A stretch of 40,329 nt of DNA from Zoogloea sp. (lineage in GTDB: Bacteria > Pseudomonadota > Gammaproteobacteria > Burkholderiales > Rhodocyclaceae), in NCBI GenBank assembly GCA_009026175.1, contig WBTZ01000030.1, positions 1-40,329 on the forward strand, in the 5' to 3' direction. Shown one piece after another: positions 1-9,764 of the stretch. A program made the translations under genes and the position numbers. Each line of letters opens with the position of its first letter. The first letter of the stretch is position 1. Under the pieces are notes generated by a model that searched no databases, was not told the DNA's origin, and was given only the letters and a program-made list of their open reading frames with translations.

Positions 1-2
1 AG

Positions 3-428
3 CCGGTCGCCCCGCCCCCTGTGGCCATGGTGCCCAAGGAGGAGGCGAAGCCCGCCAAGCGCCCTGAGAACAAGGACGAGGCACCGCAGGCGGCAGCCGT
101 CGCCAAGGCCGTGCAAAGCTGGGCCGGTGCCTGGTCGCGCAAGGACGTCAAGGGCTACCTGTCACACTACGCCCGCGAGTTCGAAACGCCCAAGGGAATC
201 AACCGCAAGGCCTGGGAGGAAGAGCGCACCCAACGCCTGACCAAGCCGGGGAACATCGAAGTCGAACTCGAGAACCTCAAGGTGGTGGCGGTCGAAGGCA
301 ACCGGGCTACCGTCAAGCTTCGTCAGCACTATCGCTCGCTCAACCTGTCCACCTCGTCCAACAAGACACTCAACCTCATCAATCAGGACGGCAAGTGGGT
401 CATTCAGCAGGAGCGGGTTGGCGGTTGA
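3..428 (+). CDS. C-terminal part of a protein with an NTF2-like domain (5' end outside window)
   Basis: The reading frame is open to the left edge of the window, so this is the 3' end of a longer gene. A GTG at 21 and an ATG at 27 exist, but the residues before them continue a proline/valine-rich linker (PVAPPPVAMVPK), so neither is a convincing start. A Lys/Glu/Pro-rich linker comes first. The last 105 or so residues form a compact alpha/beta domain with the pattern AVxxWAxAWSxKDVxxYLSHY ... VKLRQHYRS ... GKWVIQQE. That pattern fits an NTF2-like (SnoaL/Cds6 C-terminal) fold. The same pattern closes the next protein, whose ATG overlaps this gene's TGA by one base, so the two are probably co-transcribed and functionally linked. 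The catalytic or binding part lies outside the window, so no function is assigned. Confidence 0.75.
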   Translation, partial: PVAPPPVAMVPKEEAKPAKRPENKDEAPQAAAVAKAVQSWAGAWSRKDVKGYLSHYAREFETPKGINRKAWEEERTQRLTKPGNIEVELENLKVVAVEGNRATVKLRQHYRSLNLSTSSNKTLNLINQDGKWVIQQERVGG

Positions 429-1627
429 TGCGTGGCCTGTTGCAAGCAGCCGGCCGGCTCGCGCTCGTGCTGGCTTCGTCCTGGACATGCCTCGGCATTG
501 CCGCAACCTCGCCCGTTGCGCAGGGATCCGGCGATCCGGACCCAGCGCTGGCGGCGGTCGTCCGTGACATCGAGGACGGCAGGCTCGACACCGCGCTCAA
601 GAAGGTGGATGCGCTCATCGAGCGCTTTCCCAACTTCCGTCTGGCCCACCTGATCCGCGGCGATCTGCTGCTGGCCCGGACACGCCCGATCGCCGCCTTC
701 GGCAACCTGTCCGGTGCGCCGGCCGACAAGCTGTCCGACCTTCGCGACGAGGCCATCGTCCGCCTCAAGGCTTACCGCAACCGTCCGCCGAACAACTACG
801 TACCCCGCTACCTGCTGCAGATGGAGCAGGAGCAGAAGTACGCGATCGTCGTCGACACCCAGCGCTCCCGTCTTTACATCTATCAGAACGATGGCGGGCG
901 CCCCCGCTTCGTCGCCGATTACTACATCGCCCACGGCAAGCTCGGCGCAGAGAAGACCCGCGAAGGTGACAAGCGGACTCCGATCGGGGTCTATCACGTC
1001 ACGGCAAACCTGCCCCGCCAGAAGTTGTCGGACTTCTATGGCAGCGGCGCCTTTCCGATCAGCTATCCGAACGAGTGGGACCGGCAGCAGGGTCGCAACG
1101 GTCATGGCATCTGGCTGCACGGCACGCCGAGCGACACCTACTCCCGGCCGCCACGCGCATCGGACGGCTGCGTGGTGCTCACGAACCAGGATTTCGATGC
1201 GATTGCAGGCTACATGCAGATCGGCCTGACACCCGTCATCATCAGCAACACCATCGAATGGCTGAGCCTCGAAGACTGGACCAGCGAGCGGACCGCCCTC
1301 AGCCGCCAGATCGAAGCCTGGCGCAAGGACTGGGAAAGCCGTGACGTCGACCGATACCTCTCCCACTACTCCAAGTCCTTCCGCAACAACGACGGAGATC
1401 TTGAACAATGGGCGCGCCAGAAGCGCCTCGTCAGCTCAGGCAAGACCTGGGTCAAGATCGCACTGGACAAGATGAGCGTCTTCCGTAACCCGGGCAAACA
1501 AGACATGATCGTGGTTACGTTCGAACAGGACTACCGCAGCAACAACCTTTCAAACGTCCTCCGCAAACGCCAGTACTGGATGAAGGAAGGCGGACAATGG
1601 AAGATCATCTATGAAGGCTTTGCCTGA
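428..1627 (+). CDS. L,D-transpeptidase/L,D-carboxypeptidase (YkuD) with C-terminal NTF2-like domain, Csd6-like
   Basis: This is a predicted periplasmic peptidoglycan-modifying enzyme of 399 aa. The ATG at 428 overlaps the previous stop (TGATG) and is followed by a signal-peptide-like segment (about residues 1-32), so I prefer it to a GTG 33 bases upstream. A helical region (about 38-115) precedes a YkuD domain at about 138-273 with the catalytic signature: His231 in WLHGTP and Cys248 in SDGCVVL. Residues 292-399 form an NTF2-like domain ([19 protein letters not shown] ... EQDYRS ... GQWKIIYE). An N-terminal helical region, a YkuD domain and an NTF2-like domain in that order is the architecture known for Helicobacter Csd6 and Campylobacter Pgp2. 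Those enzymes trim stem tetrapeptides and affect cell shape. Whether this protein trims or crosslinks peptides cannot be read from the sequence. Confidence 0.88.
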   Translation: MRGLLQAAGRLALVLASSWTCLGIAATSPVAQGSGDPDPALAAVVRDIEDGRLDTALKKVDALIERFPNFRLAHLIRGDLLLARTRPIAAFGNLSGAPADKLSDLRDEAIVRLKAYRNRPPNNYVPRYLLQMEQEQKYAIVVDTQRSRLYIYQNDGGRPRFVADYYIAHGKLGAEKTREGDKRTPIGVYHVTANLPRQKLSDFYGSGAFPISYPNEWDRQQGRNGHGIWLHGTPSDTYSRPPRASDGCVVLTNQDFDAIAGYMQIGLTPVIISNTIEWLSLEDWTSERTALSRQIEAWRKDWESRDVDRYLSHYSKSFRNNDGDLEQWARQKRLVSSGKTWVKIALDKMSVFRNPGKQDMIVVTFEQDYRSNNLSNVLRKRQYWMKEGGQWKIIYEGFA

Positions 1628-1649
1628 GTCTCAACCCCACGGAATCACC

Positions 1650-2222
1650 ATGAAAAAATTCATCCTTGCCGCAATCCTGGCCGGGCAGGCACTTGTCGCC
1701 GCGGCAGCCAACCCCCAGGTCGAACTGAAGACGAGCGCGGGCAACATCGTGCTGGAGTTGTATCCCGAGAAGGCGCCCAAGTCGGTTGCCAACTTTCTGG
1801 AGTACGTGAAGAGCGGCTTTTATGATGGCCTGATCTTCCATCGCGTCATCGACGGCTTCATGATCCAGGGTGGTGGCATGAACGCCAAGATGGAAGAGAA
1901 GGCCAAGCTGCGCCCGCCGATCGAGAACGAGGCCAAGAACGGCCTCAAGAACGACGCCGGCACGATTGCCATGGCCCGCACCCAGGACCCGCATTCGGCC
2001 TCAGCCCAGTTCTTCATCAACCTCGAGGACAACCGCGCCCTCAACTCGCCCTCGCCGGACGGCTGGGGCTATGCGGTGTTCGGCAAGGTCACCGAAGGCA
2101 TGGAGGTGGTGCGCAAGATCGGCAAGGAACCCACCACCACCCGCGGCTTCCACCGGGACGTACCCGCCACGCCGATCATCATCCAGTCCGCCCGGCAACT
2201 GCCTGAAAAGGCTGCCAAGTAA
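1650..2222 (+). CDS. ppiA: periplasmic cyclophilin-type peptidyl-prolyl cis-trans isomerase
   Basis: Cyclophilin of 190 aa. The start [12 protein letters not shown] opens a clear Sec signal peptide ending near AAA at residue 22, so the protein is exported. An in-frame ATG 39 bases upstream lies inside the previous gene and would bury the signal peptide, so I rejected it. Cyclophilin active-site elements are present: [13 protein letters not shown] (Arg, Phe and Gln of the catalytic groove), the TIAMART segment and SAQFFINL. It lies 22 bases after the L,D-transpeptidase gene and 43 bases before ppiB. The family accelerates proline isomerisation during folding of exported proteins. Confidence 0.93.
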   Translation: MKKFILAAILAGQALVAAAANPQVELKTSAGNIVLELYPEKAPKSVANFLEYVKSGFYDGLIFHRVIDGFMIQGGGMNAKMEEKAKLRPPIENEAKNGLKNDAGTIAMARTQDPHSASAQFFINLEDNRALNSPSPDGWGYAVFGKVTEGMEVVRKIGKEPTTTRGFHRDVPATPIIIQSARQLPEKAAK

Positions 2223-2265
2223 GACAACAGCAGCATCCACCCCCTTTCCCACCAGGAGTACCCAC

Positions 2266-2760
2266 ATGGCTGTCAAACTCACCACCAACCACGGCGACAT
2301 CGTCCTCGAACTGGACGCTGAAAAGGCCCCCGAAACGGTCAAGAACTTCCTCGCCTACGTGGAATCCGGCCACTACAACAACACCGTCTTCCACCGGGTC
2401 ATCAACGGCTTCATGATCCAGGGCGGCGGCTTCCAGCCCGGCATGAAGCAGAAACCGACCCTCGAGCCGATCAAGAACGAAGCCGACAACGGCCTCAAGA
2501 ACGAGGCCGGCACCATCGCCATGGCCCGCACCAGCGATCCCCACTCTGCCACCGCCCAGTTCTTCATCAACGTGGCCGACAACGACTTCCTCAACCACCG
2601 CTCCCCCGACATGCAGGGCTGGGGCTATTGCGTCTTTGGCCGCGTCAGCGAAGGCCAGGACGTGGTCGACAAGATCAAGGGCGTCAAGACCGGCTCCAGC
2701 GGCTTCCACCAGGATGTCCCCAAGGAAGACGTGGTCATCGAACGCGCCGAAGTGATCTGA
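2266..2760 (+). CDS. ppiB: cytoplasmic cyclophilin-type peptidyl-prolyl cis-trans isomerase
   Basis: This 164-residue cyclophilin starts at [10 protein letters not shown], preceded by an AGGAG ribosome-binding site 8 bases upstream, and has no signal peptide, so it should be cytoplasmic. It carries [34 protein letters not shown] and the closing [10 protein letters not shown] segment of PpiB-type enzymes. Its sequence is strongly similar to the exported paralogue just upstream, so the pair looks like a tandem duplication split between compartments. A longer open frame extends upstream into ppiA, but it is only the shadow of that gene. ppiB next to lpxH is also seen in enterobacteria. Confidence 0.95.
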   Translation: MAVKLTTNHGDIVLELDAEKAPETVKNFLAYVESGHYNNTVFHRVINGFMIQGGGFQPGMKQKPTLEPIKNEADNGLKNEAGTIAMARTSDPHSATAQFFINVADNDFLNHRSPDMQGWGYCVFGRVSEGQDVVDKIKGVKTGSSGFHQDVPKEDVVIERAEVI

Positions 2761-2787
2761 GCCTCGCGGCAAGAGGGCGTCCAGCGC

Positions 2788-3525
2788 ATGCAAGTCCACT
2801 TCATCTCCGATCTGCATCTGACCGCTGATCGCCCTGCCCTGACCGCCGTCCTGGAGCGCTACCTCACGGGAGCCGCGAGGGCGGCGGCACATGTGTATAT
2901 CCTCGGCGACCTGTTCGAATACTGGGCCGGCGACGATGACGTCGAAGACCCGCTGAACAACCAGGTAGCCGGCCTTCTGGCTGCATTGAGCGGTGCGGGC
3001 ACACAAGTCCATTTCATGCCGGGCAACCGGGACTTTCTGCTTGGCCGCGAATTCGCCGCCCGGGCCGGCCTGGAGATCCTCCGGGAGCCGACCCTGATCG
3101 ATCTCGATGGACAGCCTGTCCTGCTGTGCCACGGCGACGCGGAATGCACCGACGACCTGGCCTACCAGGCCTTCCGCGCGCAGGTCCGCAACCCTGCCTA
3201 CCAGGCCCAGTTCCTGGCTCAGCCCCTCGCCGCGCGCAAGCAGTTCATCGCCGGCGTACGGATGAAGAGCGAGCAGGCCAAGGCCGGCAAGCAGGCAGAA
3301 ATCATGGATGTGAATGCCGGCGCGATTGCAGAACTCCTGCGGCAGCACGGCTATCCTCGCCTGATCCATGGACACACTCACCGCCCTGCCCTGCACCTCC
3401 ACGAGGTGGACGGGCATGCCTGCGAGCGCTGGGTCTTGTCTGACTGGCGGGAGGACGCGGGCGGCGTCCAAGGTGAAGTACTGGTCTGGAAGGACGGCGC
3501 GCTCAGCCGCCTGCCCCTCCGCTGA
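2788..3525 (+). CDS. lpxH: UDP-2,3-diacylglucosamine diphosphatase
   Basis: Metallophosphoesterase of the lipid A (Raetz) pathway. It hydrolyses UDP-2,3-diacylglucosamine to lipid X and UMP at the inner face of the cytoplasmic membrane. The 245-residue length matches the family. Dimetal-site motifs are in order: DLHL (Asp8, His10), GDLFEYW (Asp41), GNRDFLL (Asn80), CHGD (His115) and GHTH (His196, His198). The start MQVHFISDLHL follows an AGAGGG element. It is the last gene of the rightward group and converges on metZ across about 50 bases, where I see no convincing terminator. Confidence 0.95.
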   Translation: MQVHFISDLHLTADRPALTAVLERYLTGAARAAAHVYILGDLFEYWAGDDDVEDPLNNQVAGLLAALSGAGTQVHFMPGNRDFLLGREFAARAGLEILREPTLIDLDGQPVLLCHGDAECTDDLAYQAFRAQVRNPAYQAQFLAQPLAARKQFIAGVRMKSEQAKAGKQAEIMDVNAGAIAELLRQHGYPRLIHGHTHRPALHLHEVDGHACERWVLSDWREDAGGVQGEVLVWKDGALSRLPLR

Positions 3526-3575
3526 GGAGCCGGCCGCTGCCCGCCATCACGGCAGGCAGGACCAGGAAGCACGGA

Positions 3576-4757
3576 TCAGATGAGGGCGAGGCCCCGGGCC
3601 AGATCGGCCTTGATGTCCTCGATGGACTCCAGCCCTACGGCGACACGCAGCAGGCTTTCACGAATACCTGAAGCTTCCCGTGCCTCGGGAGAGATCCGGC
3701 CGTGGGTCGTGGACGCCGGGTGGGTGAGAGTGGTCTTGGTATCACCCAGATTGGCGGTGATCGACACGATCTGCGTCGAATCCACCACTTTCCAGGCCTC
3801 CTCACGACCGCCCCGGACTTCGAAGCTGACGATCGCCCCGCCGCTGCCCTGCTGGCGCAGCGCCAGTTCATGCTGCGGATGGGACGGCAGGCCCGGGTAA
3901 TACACCCGCGCCACCTGGGGCTGGGCCTCGAGCCAGGAAGCCAGCTCAAGGGCCGCAGACGACTGGGCGTCCATGCGGATCCGCAGTGTCTCCAGCCCCT
4001 TCAGGATCACCCAGGCATTGAATGGCGAGATGCAAGGACCTGCGGTGCGCAGGAACTTGAACACCTCATCCACCAGCTTCTTGCTGCCGCACACCGCCCC
4101 GCCCAGCACCCTGCCCTGGCCGTCCAGGTACTTGGTGGCCGAATGGATCACCAGATCGGCACCCAGCTTGAGCGGCTGCTGCAGGGCCGGCGAGCAGAAG
4201 CAGTTATCCACGGCCAGCAGCACACCCGCCTCGTGGGCGATGGCTGCAACTGCCGCGATATCGACCAGCTCGGTCAGCGGATTGGACGGCGACTCCACGA
4301 AGATCAGCCTGGTCTTCGGGGTGATGGCAGCGCGATAGGCATCCAGATCGGTGGCCGGTACAAAGGTCGTCTCGATACCGAAACGGGACAGGATGTTGTT
4401 GAACAGCTGCTGGGTCGCCCCGAACAGGCCGCGGGAAGCCACCACATGATCGCCAGCGCTCATCAGGGCCATGACCATGGACATGATGGCTGCCATGCCG
4501 GACGCCGTGGCCACGCAGGCCTCGGCCCCTTCGAGAGCGGCCAGGCGCTGCTGCATCGCGGTGACGGTCGGATTGGTGAACCGGGCGTAGACGTTGCCGT
4601 CCTCCTCGCCCGAGAAACGGGCGGCCGCCTGCGCAGCACTGCCGAACACGAAACTCGAGGTCAGGTAGAGCGCCTCGGAGTGTTCATTGAACTGGCTACG
4701 CTCGATACCGGCCCGCACCGCCTGGGTATCCAGGCCAAGCTCATCCATGGACGGCAT
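3576..4757 (-). CDS. metZ: O-succinylhomoserine sulfhydrylase
   Basis: PLP enzyme of the Cys/Met metabolism family, 393 aa. It is predicted to make homocysteine directly from O-succinylhomoserine and sulfide in methionine synthesis. The PLP-binding lysine is Lys209 in SATKYLDGQGR. Other family segments are GEEDGNVYARFTNPT, ATASGMAAI and VESPSNPLTE. The start at 4757 has GAGGG 6 bases upstream; a second ATG nine bases on is possible. It lies two bases after purF, and this purF-metZ pairing is common in beta- and gammaproteobacteria. It is the last gene of the long leftward block. MetB (cystathionine gamma-synthase) is the main alternative, but the context and sequence favour MetZ. Confidence 0.92.
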   Translation of the reverse strand: MPSMDELGLDTQAVRAGIERSQFNEHSEALYLTSSFVFGSAAQAAARFSGEEDGNVYARFTNPTVTAMQQRLAALEGAEACVATASGMAAIMSMVMALMSAGDHVVASRGLFGATQQLFNNILSRFGIETTFVPATDLDAYRAAITPKTRLIFVESPSNPLTELVDIAAVAAIAHEAGVLLAVDNCFCSPALQQPLKLGADLVIHSATKYLDGQGRVLGGAVCGSKKLVDEVFKFLRTAGPCISPFNAWVILKGLETLRIRMDAQSSAALELASWLEAQPQVARVYYPGLPSHPQHELALRQQGSGGAIVSFEVRGGREEAWKVVDSTQIVSITANLGDTKTTLTHPASTTHGRISPEAREASGIRESLLRVAVGLESIEDIKADLARGLALI

Positions 4758-4759
4758 GC

Positions 4760-6289
4760 TCAGCCCTCGCTCCGGGAGACCAGATTCAGGTCCATCTGCC
4801 CCTGCCCGTCTTCACTGGCGGGCTTGCTGGCCGCATCGTTGCGCTGGCTCTCGACCCCGGTCAGGTATTCGGCGGTCACGTCCCCGGTCACATAGGTGCC
4901 ATCGAAACAGGAGGTTTCGAACACCGTGATGGACGGATTGAGTGCCTTGACCGCCAGCTTGAGGTCGTCGAGATCCTGATAGATCAAGGCATCAGCCCCG
5001 ATCTCGGCACAGATCTGCTCCTCGGTGCGATCACTGGCGATCAGCTCACCCTTGGTGGGCATGTCGATCCCGTAGACGTTGGCATAGCGCACCGGGGGCG
5101 CGGCCGACGCCATGTAGACCTTGGTCGCGCCGGCATCGCGCGCCATCTGGACGATCTCGCGGCTGGTGGTACCGCGCACGATGGAATCGTCCACCAGCAG
5201 TACGGCCTTGCCCTTGAACTCCTGGTGGATCGTATTGAGCTTCTGGCGCACCGACTTCTTGCGGATCGACTGCCCCGGCATGATGAAGGTACGTCCGATG
5301 TAGCGGTTCTTCACGAACCCTTCGCGATACGGCACGTTGAGCTGGTGCGCCATCTCCATCGCAGACGGGCGGCTGGAATCCGGGATCGGGATGACCACGT
5401 CGATCTTCAGGTGCGGCATCGTCGCGCGCAGCTTGCGGGCGAGGAACTCGCCCATCTTGATGCGAGCGTCGTACACCGAGATGCCATCGATCAGGGAATC
5501 GGGGCGTGCCAGGTAGACAAACTCGAACATGCACGGGGCATGCAGGGTGTGGTTGGCACACTGGCGGCTGTGGAAACGCCCTTCGGTATCGATCAGGATG
5601 GCTTCACCGGGGGCAACGTCACGCACCAGCTTGAAGCCCAGCACGTCCAGGGCCACGCTCTCCGAGGCCACCATCCATTCGGTACCCTTGGGCGTGTCAT
5701 TGCGGCCGATGACCAGCGGACGGATCCCGTAGGGGTCACGGAAGGCCAACAGGCCGGTTCCGGAGATCATCGCCAGGGTGGCATACGCCCCCCGGCAGCG
5801 GCGATGCACGCCGGCCACGGCGGTGAACACGGTTTCCTCATCCAGGCGGAAGCCCTTGGCCGCCGCCTGGAGTTCATGGGCCAGCACGTTCAACAACACC
5901 TCCGAATCGGAGTTGGTGTTGATGTGGCGCAGGTCCGACAGGAACATCTCGCGCTTCAGCTCTTCCGAATTCGTGAGGTTGCCGTTGTGGGCCAGCATCA
6001 GGCCGAACGGCGAATTCACGTAAAAGGGCTGCGCCTCCTCCGCCGCCGAAGCAGAACCGGCAGTCGGATAGCGCACATGGGCGATCCCCCAGTTACCCGG
6101 AAGATCACGCATGTTGCGGGTGCGGAACACGTCACGCACGAGGCCCGAGGCCTTGTGCATGTGAAAGCGCCCGCCCTCCGTCGTGGCAATCCCTGCCGCG
6201 TCCTGCCCCCGGTGCTGAAGCACCTGGAGTCCGTCATAAAGGAGCTGATTGACGGGTGATGTCGCTACTACGCCAAGAATCCCACACAT
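4760..6289 (-). CDS. purF: amidophosphoribosyltransferase
   Basis: First committed step of purine synthesis: PRPP plus glutamine gives phosphoribosylamine. The start is set by chemistry. The protein must begin Met-Cys so that removal of Met exposes the catalytic Cys, and [10 protein letters not shown] begins at 6289. A longer open frame begins 39 bases earlier but would hide this cysteine. The class II glutaminase domain covers about residues 2-230. The phosphoribosyltransferase domain has the PRPP loop at about 363-376 ([14 protein letters not shown]). The length of 509 aa matches E. coli PurF (about 505). It follows cvpA by 10 bases, as in E. coli, where cvpA and purF are in one operon. Confidence 0.96.
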   Translation of the reverse strand: MCGILGVVATSPVNQLLYDGLQVLQHRGQDAAGIATTEGGRFHMHKASGLVRDVFRTRNMRDLPGNWGIAHVRYPTAGSASAAEEAQPFYVNSPFGLMLAHNGNLTNSEELKREMFLSDLRHINTNSDSEVLLNVLAHELQAAAKGFRLDEETVFTAVAGVHRRCRGAYATLAMISGTGLLAFRDPYGIRPLVIGRNDTPKGTEWMVASESVALDVLGFKLVRDVAPGEAILIDTEGRFHSRQCANHTLHAPCMFEFVYLARPDSLIDGISVYDARIKMGEFLARKLRATMPHLKIDVVIPIPDSSRPSAMEMAHQLNVPYREGFVKNRYIGRTFIMPGQSIRKKSVRQKLNTIHQEFKGKAVLLVDDSIVRGTTSREIVQMARDAGATKVYMASAAPPVRYANVYGIDMPTKGELIASDRTEEQICAEIGADALIYQDLDDLKLAVKALNPSITVFETSCFDGTYVTGDVTAEYLTGVESQRNDAASKPASEDGQGQMDLNLVSRSEG

Positions 6290-6299
6290 TTCAAACCAC

Positions 6300-6791
6300 C
6301 TATCGGTATCTAAGTCTTTGTCCAACAAGCTCGGGAAGCCACGGGCGCGATGCCATCACCGCTGTCTCGAGGGGCGCCGAAACCTGCGCCTCCCGCCACC
6401 ACGCTTCCCGGGCAAAGCCGCCGATGCCGACGAGCAATGCCACAGCGAAAACAATCACACCGCCACGCAGGATGCCGAAGCACGCCCCCAGGAAACGGTC
6501 TGCCACGCCCAGCCCCGCCGCCCGGATCAATTCTCCGAGCAACCAGCGCACAAGCGCGACCATGATCAATACGACAACAAAAATGGCCAGAAATGCCGCC
6601 ACGCCCTGGAGAACCGGCTCCGTCACCCAGCGCGCGACGACAGGCTGCACGTCGGCCATGAAGGTCCGGGCTGCAAAAAATGCCAGAACCCAGGCCACCA
6701 GGGCGAGAATCTCCGACAACAACCCCCGCCAGAACCCCAGCACGGCAGAGAGTCCCACCAGGCCGACAACGATGTAATCCAGAATATTCAA
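6300..6791 (-). CDS. cvpA: CvpA family inner-membrane protein
   Basis: Small integral membrane protein of 163 aa with four hydrophobic segments. The opening [20 protein letters not shown] followed by [14 protein letters not shown] is diagnostic of the CvpA family (required for colicin V production; bile and envelope-stress roles in enterobacteria). I place the start at TTG 6791 (Met-Asn-Ile-Leu-Asp), because the family begins this way and this start lies just after the stop of the SPOR gene. An ATG at 6836 would add 15 poorly conserved residues and overlap that gene. The ribosome-binding site is weak, which suggests translational coupling. The biochemical role is not established. Confidence 0.85.
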   Translation of the reverse strand: MNILDYIVVGLVGLSAVLGFWRGLLSEILALVAWVLAFFAARTFMADVQPVVARWVTEPVLQGVAAFLAIFVVVLIMVALVRWLLGELIRAAGLGVADRFLGACFGILRGGVIVFAVALLVGIGGFAREAWWREAQVSAPLETAVMASRPWLPELVGQRLRYR

Positions 6792-6801
6792 GGCTGCAGG
6801 G

Positions 6802-7602
6802 TCACGACTTGGGCGAAACCGACGCGGCCACGCCAAGCACCTTGCTGATCCGGGCCGCAGCCTTGTCTGCAGCCGCCTTGTTCGGGAACGGCCCTGCCCT
6901 CACGCGAATCTTGTCCCCCAACTGCTCGACGTAGGAAGAATAGCCCTCGGCCTTCAATTTTGCGCGCAGGCTGGCCACGTTTGAAGCCTCCCGGTACGCC
7001 CCGAGCATGACCACGTGGGGCGCAGCCGCGCCGCTTTCCTTGGCGGATGCACCTGCCAGCAGGGCCTTGGCCCGCTCGGCCTCCGCCCTCTCGCGCTCAG
7101 CCTTTTCCTTTTCGCGCTCCCTCTCCCGCTCCCGTTCCTTGGCCTTGGGATCCGGCTTCGGCTCCGGCTTGGGTGAAGGCTTGGCCTCGGGCTTGGGGTC
7201 AGGCTTGCGCGCCTCAGTACGCAACTCGGCCTTCGGTGCCTCTCCCTTGCGGGGCGGTGGCAGGAGCTCCTCGCCGGGTTTGAAGATCGGGGCATCCACA
7301 TCGGCGTCCAGCTTGCCGCGTTTGGGCGGCAGGTCATCCTGCTCGGGTGGAGCGGATTCCTCGGCCACTCCGCCGGCCACCGGCTGACTGGGCACCGGCC
7401 CCTTGCCGGTGATGACCCGGGAGGTGAAATTGCTGCCCTCCTGGCCCGGAATGCGGATCTGCACGTCTTGCGTCGGGGTCCGCGGCTCGTGGTCCATCAC
7501 CATCGGAAGCACGATGACCGCCGCCAGCGCCAACGCAGCCGACCCGACAAGGCGCCGACGGGCGCGCTTTTTCAGGTCGTCCTGGGAATCGTTATCCGCC
7601 AT
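6802..7602 (-). CDS. SPOR-domain membrane protein (DedD-like)
   Basis: Bitopic inner-membrane protein of 266 aa. A short basic cytoplasmic N-terminus (MADNDSQDDLKKRARRR) is followed by one transmembrane helix at about 17-37. A long periplasmic linker follows, with a Pro/Lys-rich part and a highly charged Arg/Glu/Lys stretch likely to form a single helix. The last 70 or so residues are a SPOR domain (VVMLGAYREASNVASLRAKL ... VRAGPFPNKAAADKAA). SPOR domains bind glycan strands lacking stem peptides at the division septum, so a cell-division role like that of DedD is likely. The gene lies between folC and cvpA, as in many proteobacteria. The start at 7602 is chosen because the preceding 14 codons run back toward folC and look non-coding. 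Confidence 0.87.
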   Translation of the reverse strand: MADNDSQDDLKKRARRRLVGSAALALAAVIVLPMVMDHEPRTPTQDVQIRIPGQEGSNFTSRVITGKGPVPSQPVAGGVAEESAPPEQDDLPPKRGKLDADVDAPIFKPGEELLPPPRKGEAPKAELRTEARKPDPKPEAKPSPKPEPKPDPKAKEREREREREKEKAERERAEAERAKALLAGASAKESGAAAPHVVMLGAYREASNVASLRAKLKAEGYSSYVEQLGDKIRVRAGPFPNKAAADKAAARISKVLGVAASVSPKS

Positions 7603-7618
7603 CTTGAAGCTATACCTG

Positions 7619-8887
7619 TTACGCCTTCCGCGCGGCGAGAACATCCGCCACGGTCAGGAAAGAGCCAAAGACCACGATTCTATCACCCTCGGCAGCCCGC
7701 TCATGGGCCTGCCCATACGCCGCCTGTGCCGAATCGCACTCGACGACATCGCCAGCCACACCGCACTCGCGGATGATCTCGGCGAGGCGGGATGCAGCCA
7801 GACCACGAGGGCCGGGCAAGGTGCAAGCCAGCCAGTGATCCACGCGATCACGCAGCAGCCTGATTACGCCGGCCACGTCCTTGTCGGCGAGCATCCCGAC
7901 AACTGCCCAGGTCTCGGGGAAGAAGCCCATGCTGGCAAGGTTCTCACTGAGGACACCGGCAGCCTGCGGGTTGTGGGCCACATCCAGGACCACCGTGGGG
8001 CGCCCAGGCAACACCTGGAAGCGTCCCGGCAGATCCACCAGCATGAACCCCTGGCGGATCGCCTGCATCGGTACCGGCAGGAGGTCGCGCACGGCCTCGC
8101 ATGCAGCCATGACAGCTGCGGCGTTGAGGAGCTGATTGACTCCACGCAGGGCGGGATAGGCCAGCCCGCCGCGACGACTTCCGCCCGCCAGCCAGAATGC
8201 CCACTGCCCTTGATCCCCCGCAAAGCCGAAATCCCGGCCGCTGACCCACAGGCGGGCGCCGATGGCTTCCGCATGACGAACCAGGGTCTCCGGTGGCTGG
8301 GGATCGCTGCAGATGGCCGGCTTGCCGGAACGGAAGATGCCTGCCTTCTCAAAGCCGATCGCCTCCCGGGTATCCCCCAGGAAATCCATGTGATCCATTG
8401 CGACACTGGTCACGATGGCGCAATCGGGTTCAAAGACATTGACGGCATCGAGCCGCCCACCCAGGCCCACTTCGAAGATCACGGCATCCACGCCCGCCCG
8501 GCAGAAAGCCACCCAGGCCGCCAGCGTGCCATGCTCGAAATAGGTCAGCGGCACCTCGCCGCGTGCCAGCTCGACAGCCTCGAAGGCCTCGACCAGCGCA
8601 TCGTCGGCGGCATCCCGGCCGTTGATGTGAACACGTTCGTTGTAGCGCACCAGGTGTGGCGAGGTGTACAAGCCCACCCGATAGCCGGCGGCGAGCAGCA
8701 CCGCCTCCAGCATCGCGCAGGTGGACCCCTTGCCGTTGGTGCCACCGACAATGAACACCGGGCAGGTCTGGGGCAGGTTCAGGGCATCCTTGACCTGTCG
8801 CACCCGATCCAGCCCGAGCTGAATGACCTGACCGTGACGCGCCTCGAGCAGGCCAAGCCAGCCTTCCAAAGTTTCCGGCAATTGCAT
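7619..8887 (-). CDS. folC: bifunctional dihydrofolate synthase/folylpolyglutamate synthase
   Basis: Mur-ligase-family ATP-dependent enzyme that joins glutamate to dihydropteroate and extends folate polyglutamate tails. The ATP-binding loop GTNGKGST is at residues 49-56, followed by YTSPHLVRYNERVHI. Metal- and ATP-binding residues recur in the central domain, and the C-terminal domain has LDVAHNPQAA. At 422 aa it matches E. coli FolC. Its ATG is one base after the accD stop, which implies translational coupling. The accD-folC-dedD-cvpA-purF order is conserved from E. coli to betaproteobacteria. Confidence 0.95.
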   Translation of the reverse strand: MQLPETLEGWLGLLEARHGQVIQLGLDRVRQVKDALNLPQTCPVFIVGGTNGKGSTCAMLEAVLLAAGYRVGLYTSPHLVRYNERVHINGRDAADDALVEAFEAVELARGEVPLTYFEHGTLAAWVAFCRAGVDAVIFEVGLGGRLDAVNVFEPDCAIVTSVAMDHMDFLGDTREAIGFEKAGIFRSGKPAICSDPQPPETLVRHAEAIGARLWVSGRDFGFAGDQGQWAFWLAGGSRRGGLAYPALRGVNQLLNAAAVMAACEAVRDLLPVPMQAIRQGFMLVDLPGRFQVLPGRPTVVLDVAHNPQAAGVLSENLASMGFFPETWAVVGMLADKDVAGVIRLLRDRVDHWLACTLPGPRGLAASRLAEIIRECGVAGDVVECDSAQAAYGQAHERAAEGDRIVVFGSFLTVADVLAARKA

Positions 8888-8888
8888 G

Positions 8889-9764
8889 TCAGGCCACTGT
8901 CGCCACGGAAGCCTGCCGGGTCAGCAGGGTCAGGAGCTCGGACAGGCGGTCACGCAGCTCGCGCCTGTCGATGATCATGTCCAGAGCCCCCTTCTCGAGC
9001 AGGAACTCGGAGCGCTGGAAGCCTGCGGGCAGGGTCTCGCGCACCGTCTGCTCGATCACCCGCGGACCGGCAAAGCCGATCAGGGCGCCAGGCTCGCCGA
9101 TCACCAGATCGCCCATGAAGGCGAAGCTAGCCGACACCCCGCCCATGGTCGGGTCCGTCAGCAGGGTGATGAACGGCAGCTTGCGTTCGGACAACCGGGT
9201 GATTGCGGCAGTGGTCTTGGCCATCTGCATCAGGGAGAACAACCCCTCCTGCATGCGGGCGCCGCCGGTGGCCGTGATACAGATGAAGGGCAGGCGCTGC
9301 TCGAGAGCCGCCTTCACACCACGGACGAAGCGCTCACCCACCACCGAGCCCATCGAACCGCCCAGGAACTCGAACTCGAAGCAGGCCACCACCACCGGCA
9401 CGGTCTTGATCGCCCCCTGGACGACCACCAGAGCATCCGCCTCGCCGGTATCCTCGTTGGCCGCGGCCAGACGTTCCGGGTAGCGGCGGGAGTCCTTGAA
9501 CTTCAGCGGATCGACCGGCACCACTTCGGCGCCGATCTCGAAACGGCCTTCCGGATCAAGCAAGTAATCCACCCGCTGGCGGGCCCGGATGCGCTGATGA
9601 TGTCCGCACTTGGGGCAGACATTGAGATTGCTCTCAAGGTCGGAACGATAGAGCACCGCCTCGCAGGCCGGGCACTTGCTCCACAGGCCTTCGGGAATGG
9701 ACTTGCGGGCAGACGGCGTATCGCGCTTGATCTTGGGCGGCAGCAGCTTCTTGAGCCAGCTCAT
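8889..9764 (-). CDS. accD: acetyl-CoA carboxylase carboxyltransferase subunit beta
   Basis: Beta subunit of the carboxyltransferase component that makes malonyl-CoA for fatty-acid synthesis; it works as a tetramer with AccA. An N-terminal four-cysteine zinc ribbon is visible: Cys31 and Cys34 in CPAC, Cys50 and Cys53 in CPKC. The crotonase-fold carboxyltransferase domain follows ([35 protein letters not shown]). At 291 aa it is slightly shorter than E. coli AccD (304). Its ATG overlaps the trpA stop by four bases (ATGA). Confidence 0.96.
   Translation of the reverse strand: MSWLKKLLPPKIKRDTPSARKSIPEGLWSKCPACEAVLYRSDLESNLNVCPKCGHHQRIRARQRVDYLLDPEGRFEIGAEVVPVDPLKFKDSRRYPERLAAANEDTGEADALVVVQGAIKTVPVVVACFEFEFLGGSMGSVVGERFVRGVKAALEQRLPFICITATGGARMQEGLFSLMQMAKTTAAITRLSERKLPFITLLTDPTMGGVSASFAFMGDLVIGEPGALIGFAGPRVIEQTVRETLPAGFQRSEFLLEKGALDMIIDRRELRDRLSELLTLLTRQASVATVA

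Noticed and set aside
7080-7150. Short repeats encoding Arg-Glu-Arg-Glu in the SPOR gene
   Set aside because: Explained as a charged helical linker of a DedD-like protein; not a DNA repeat element.
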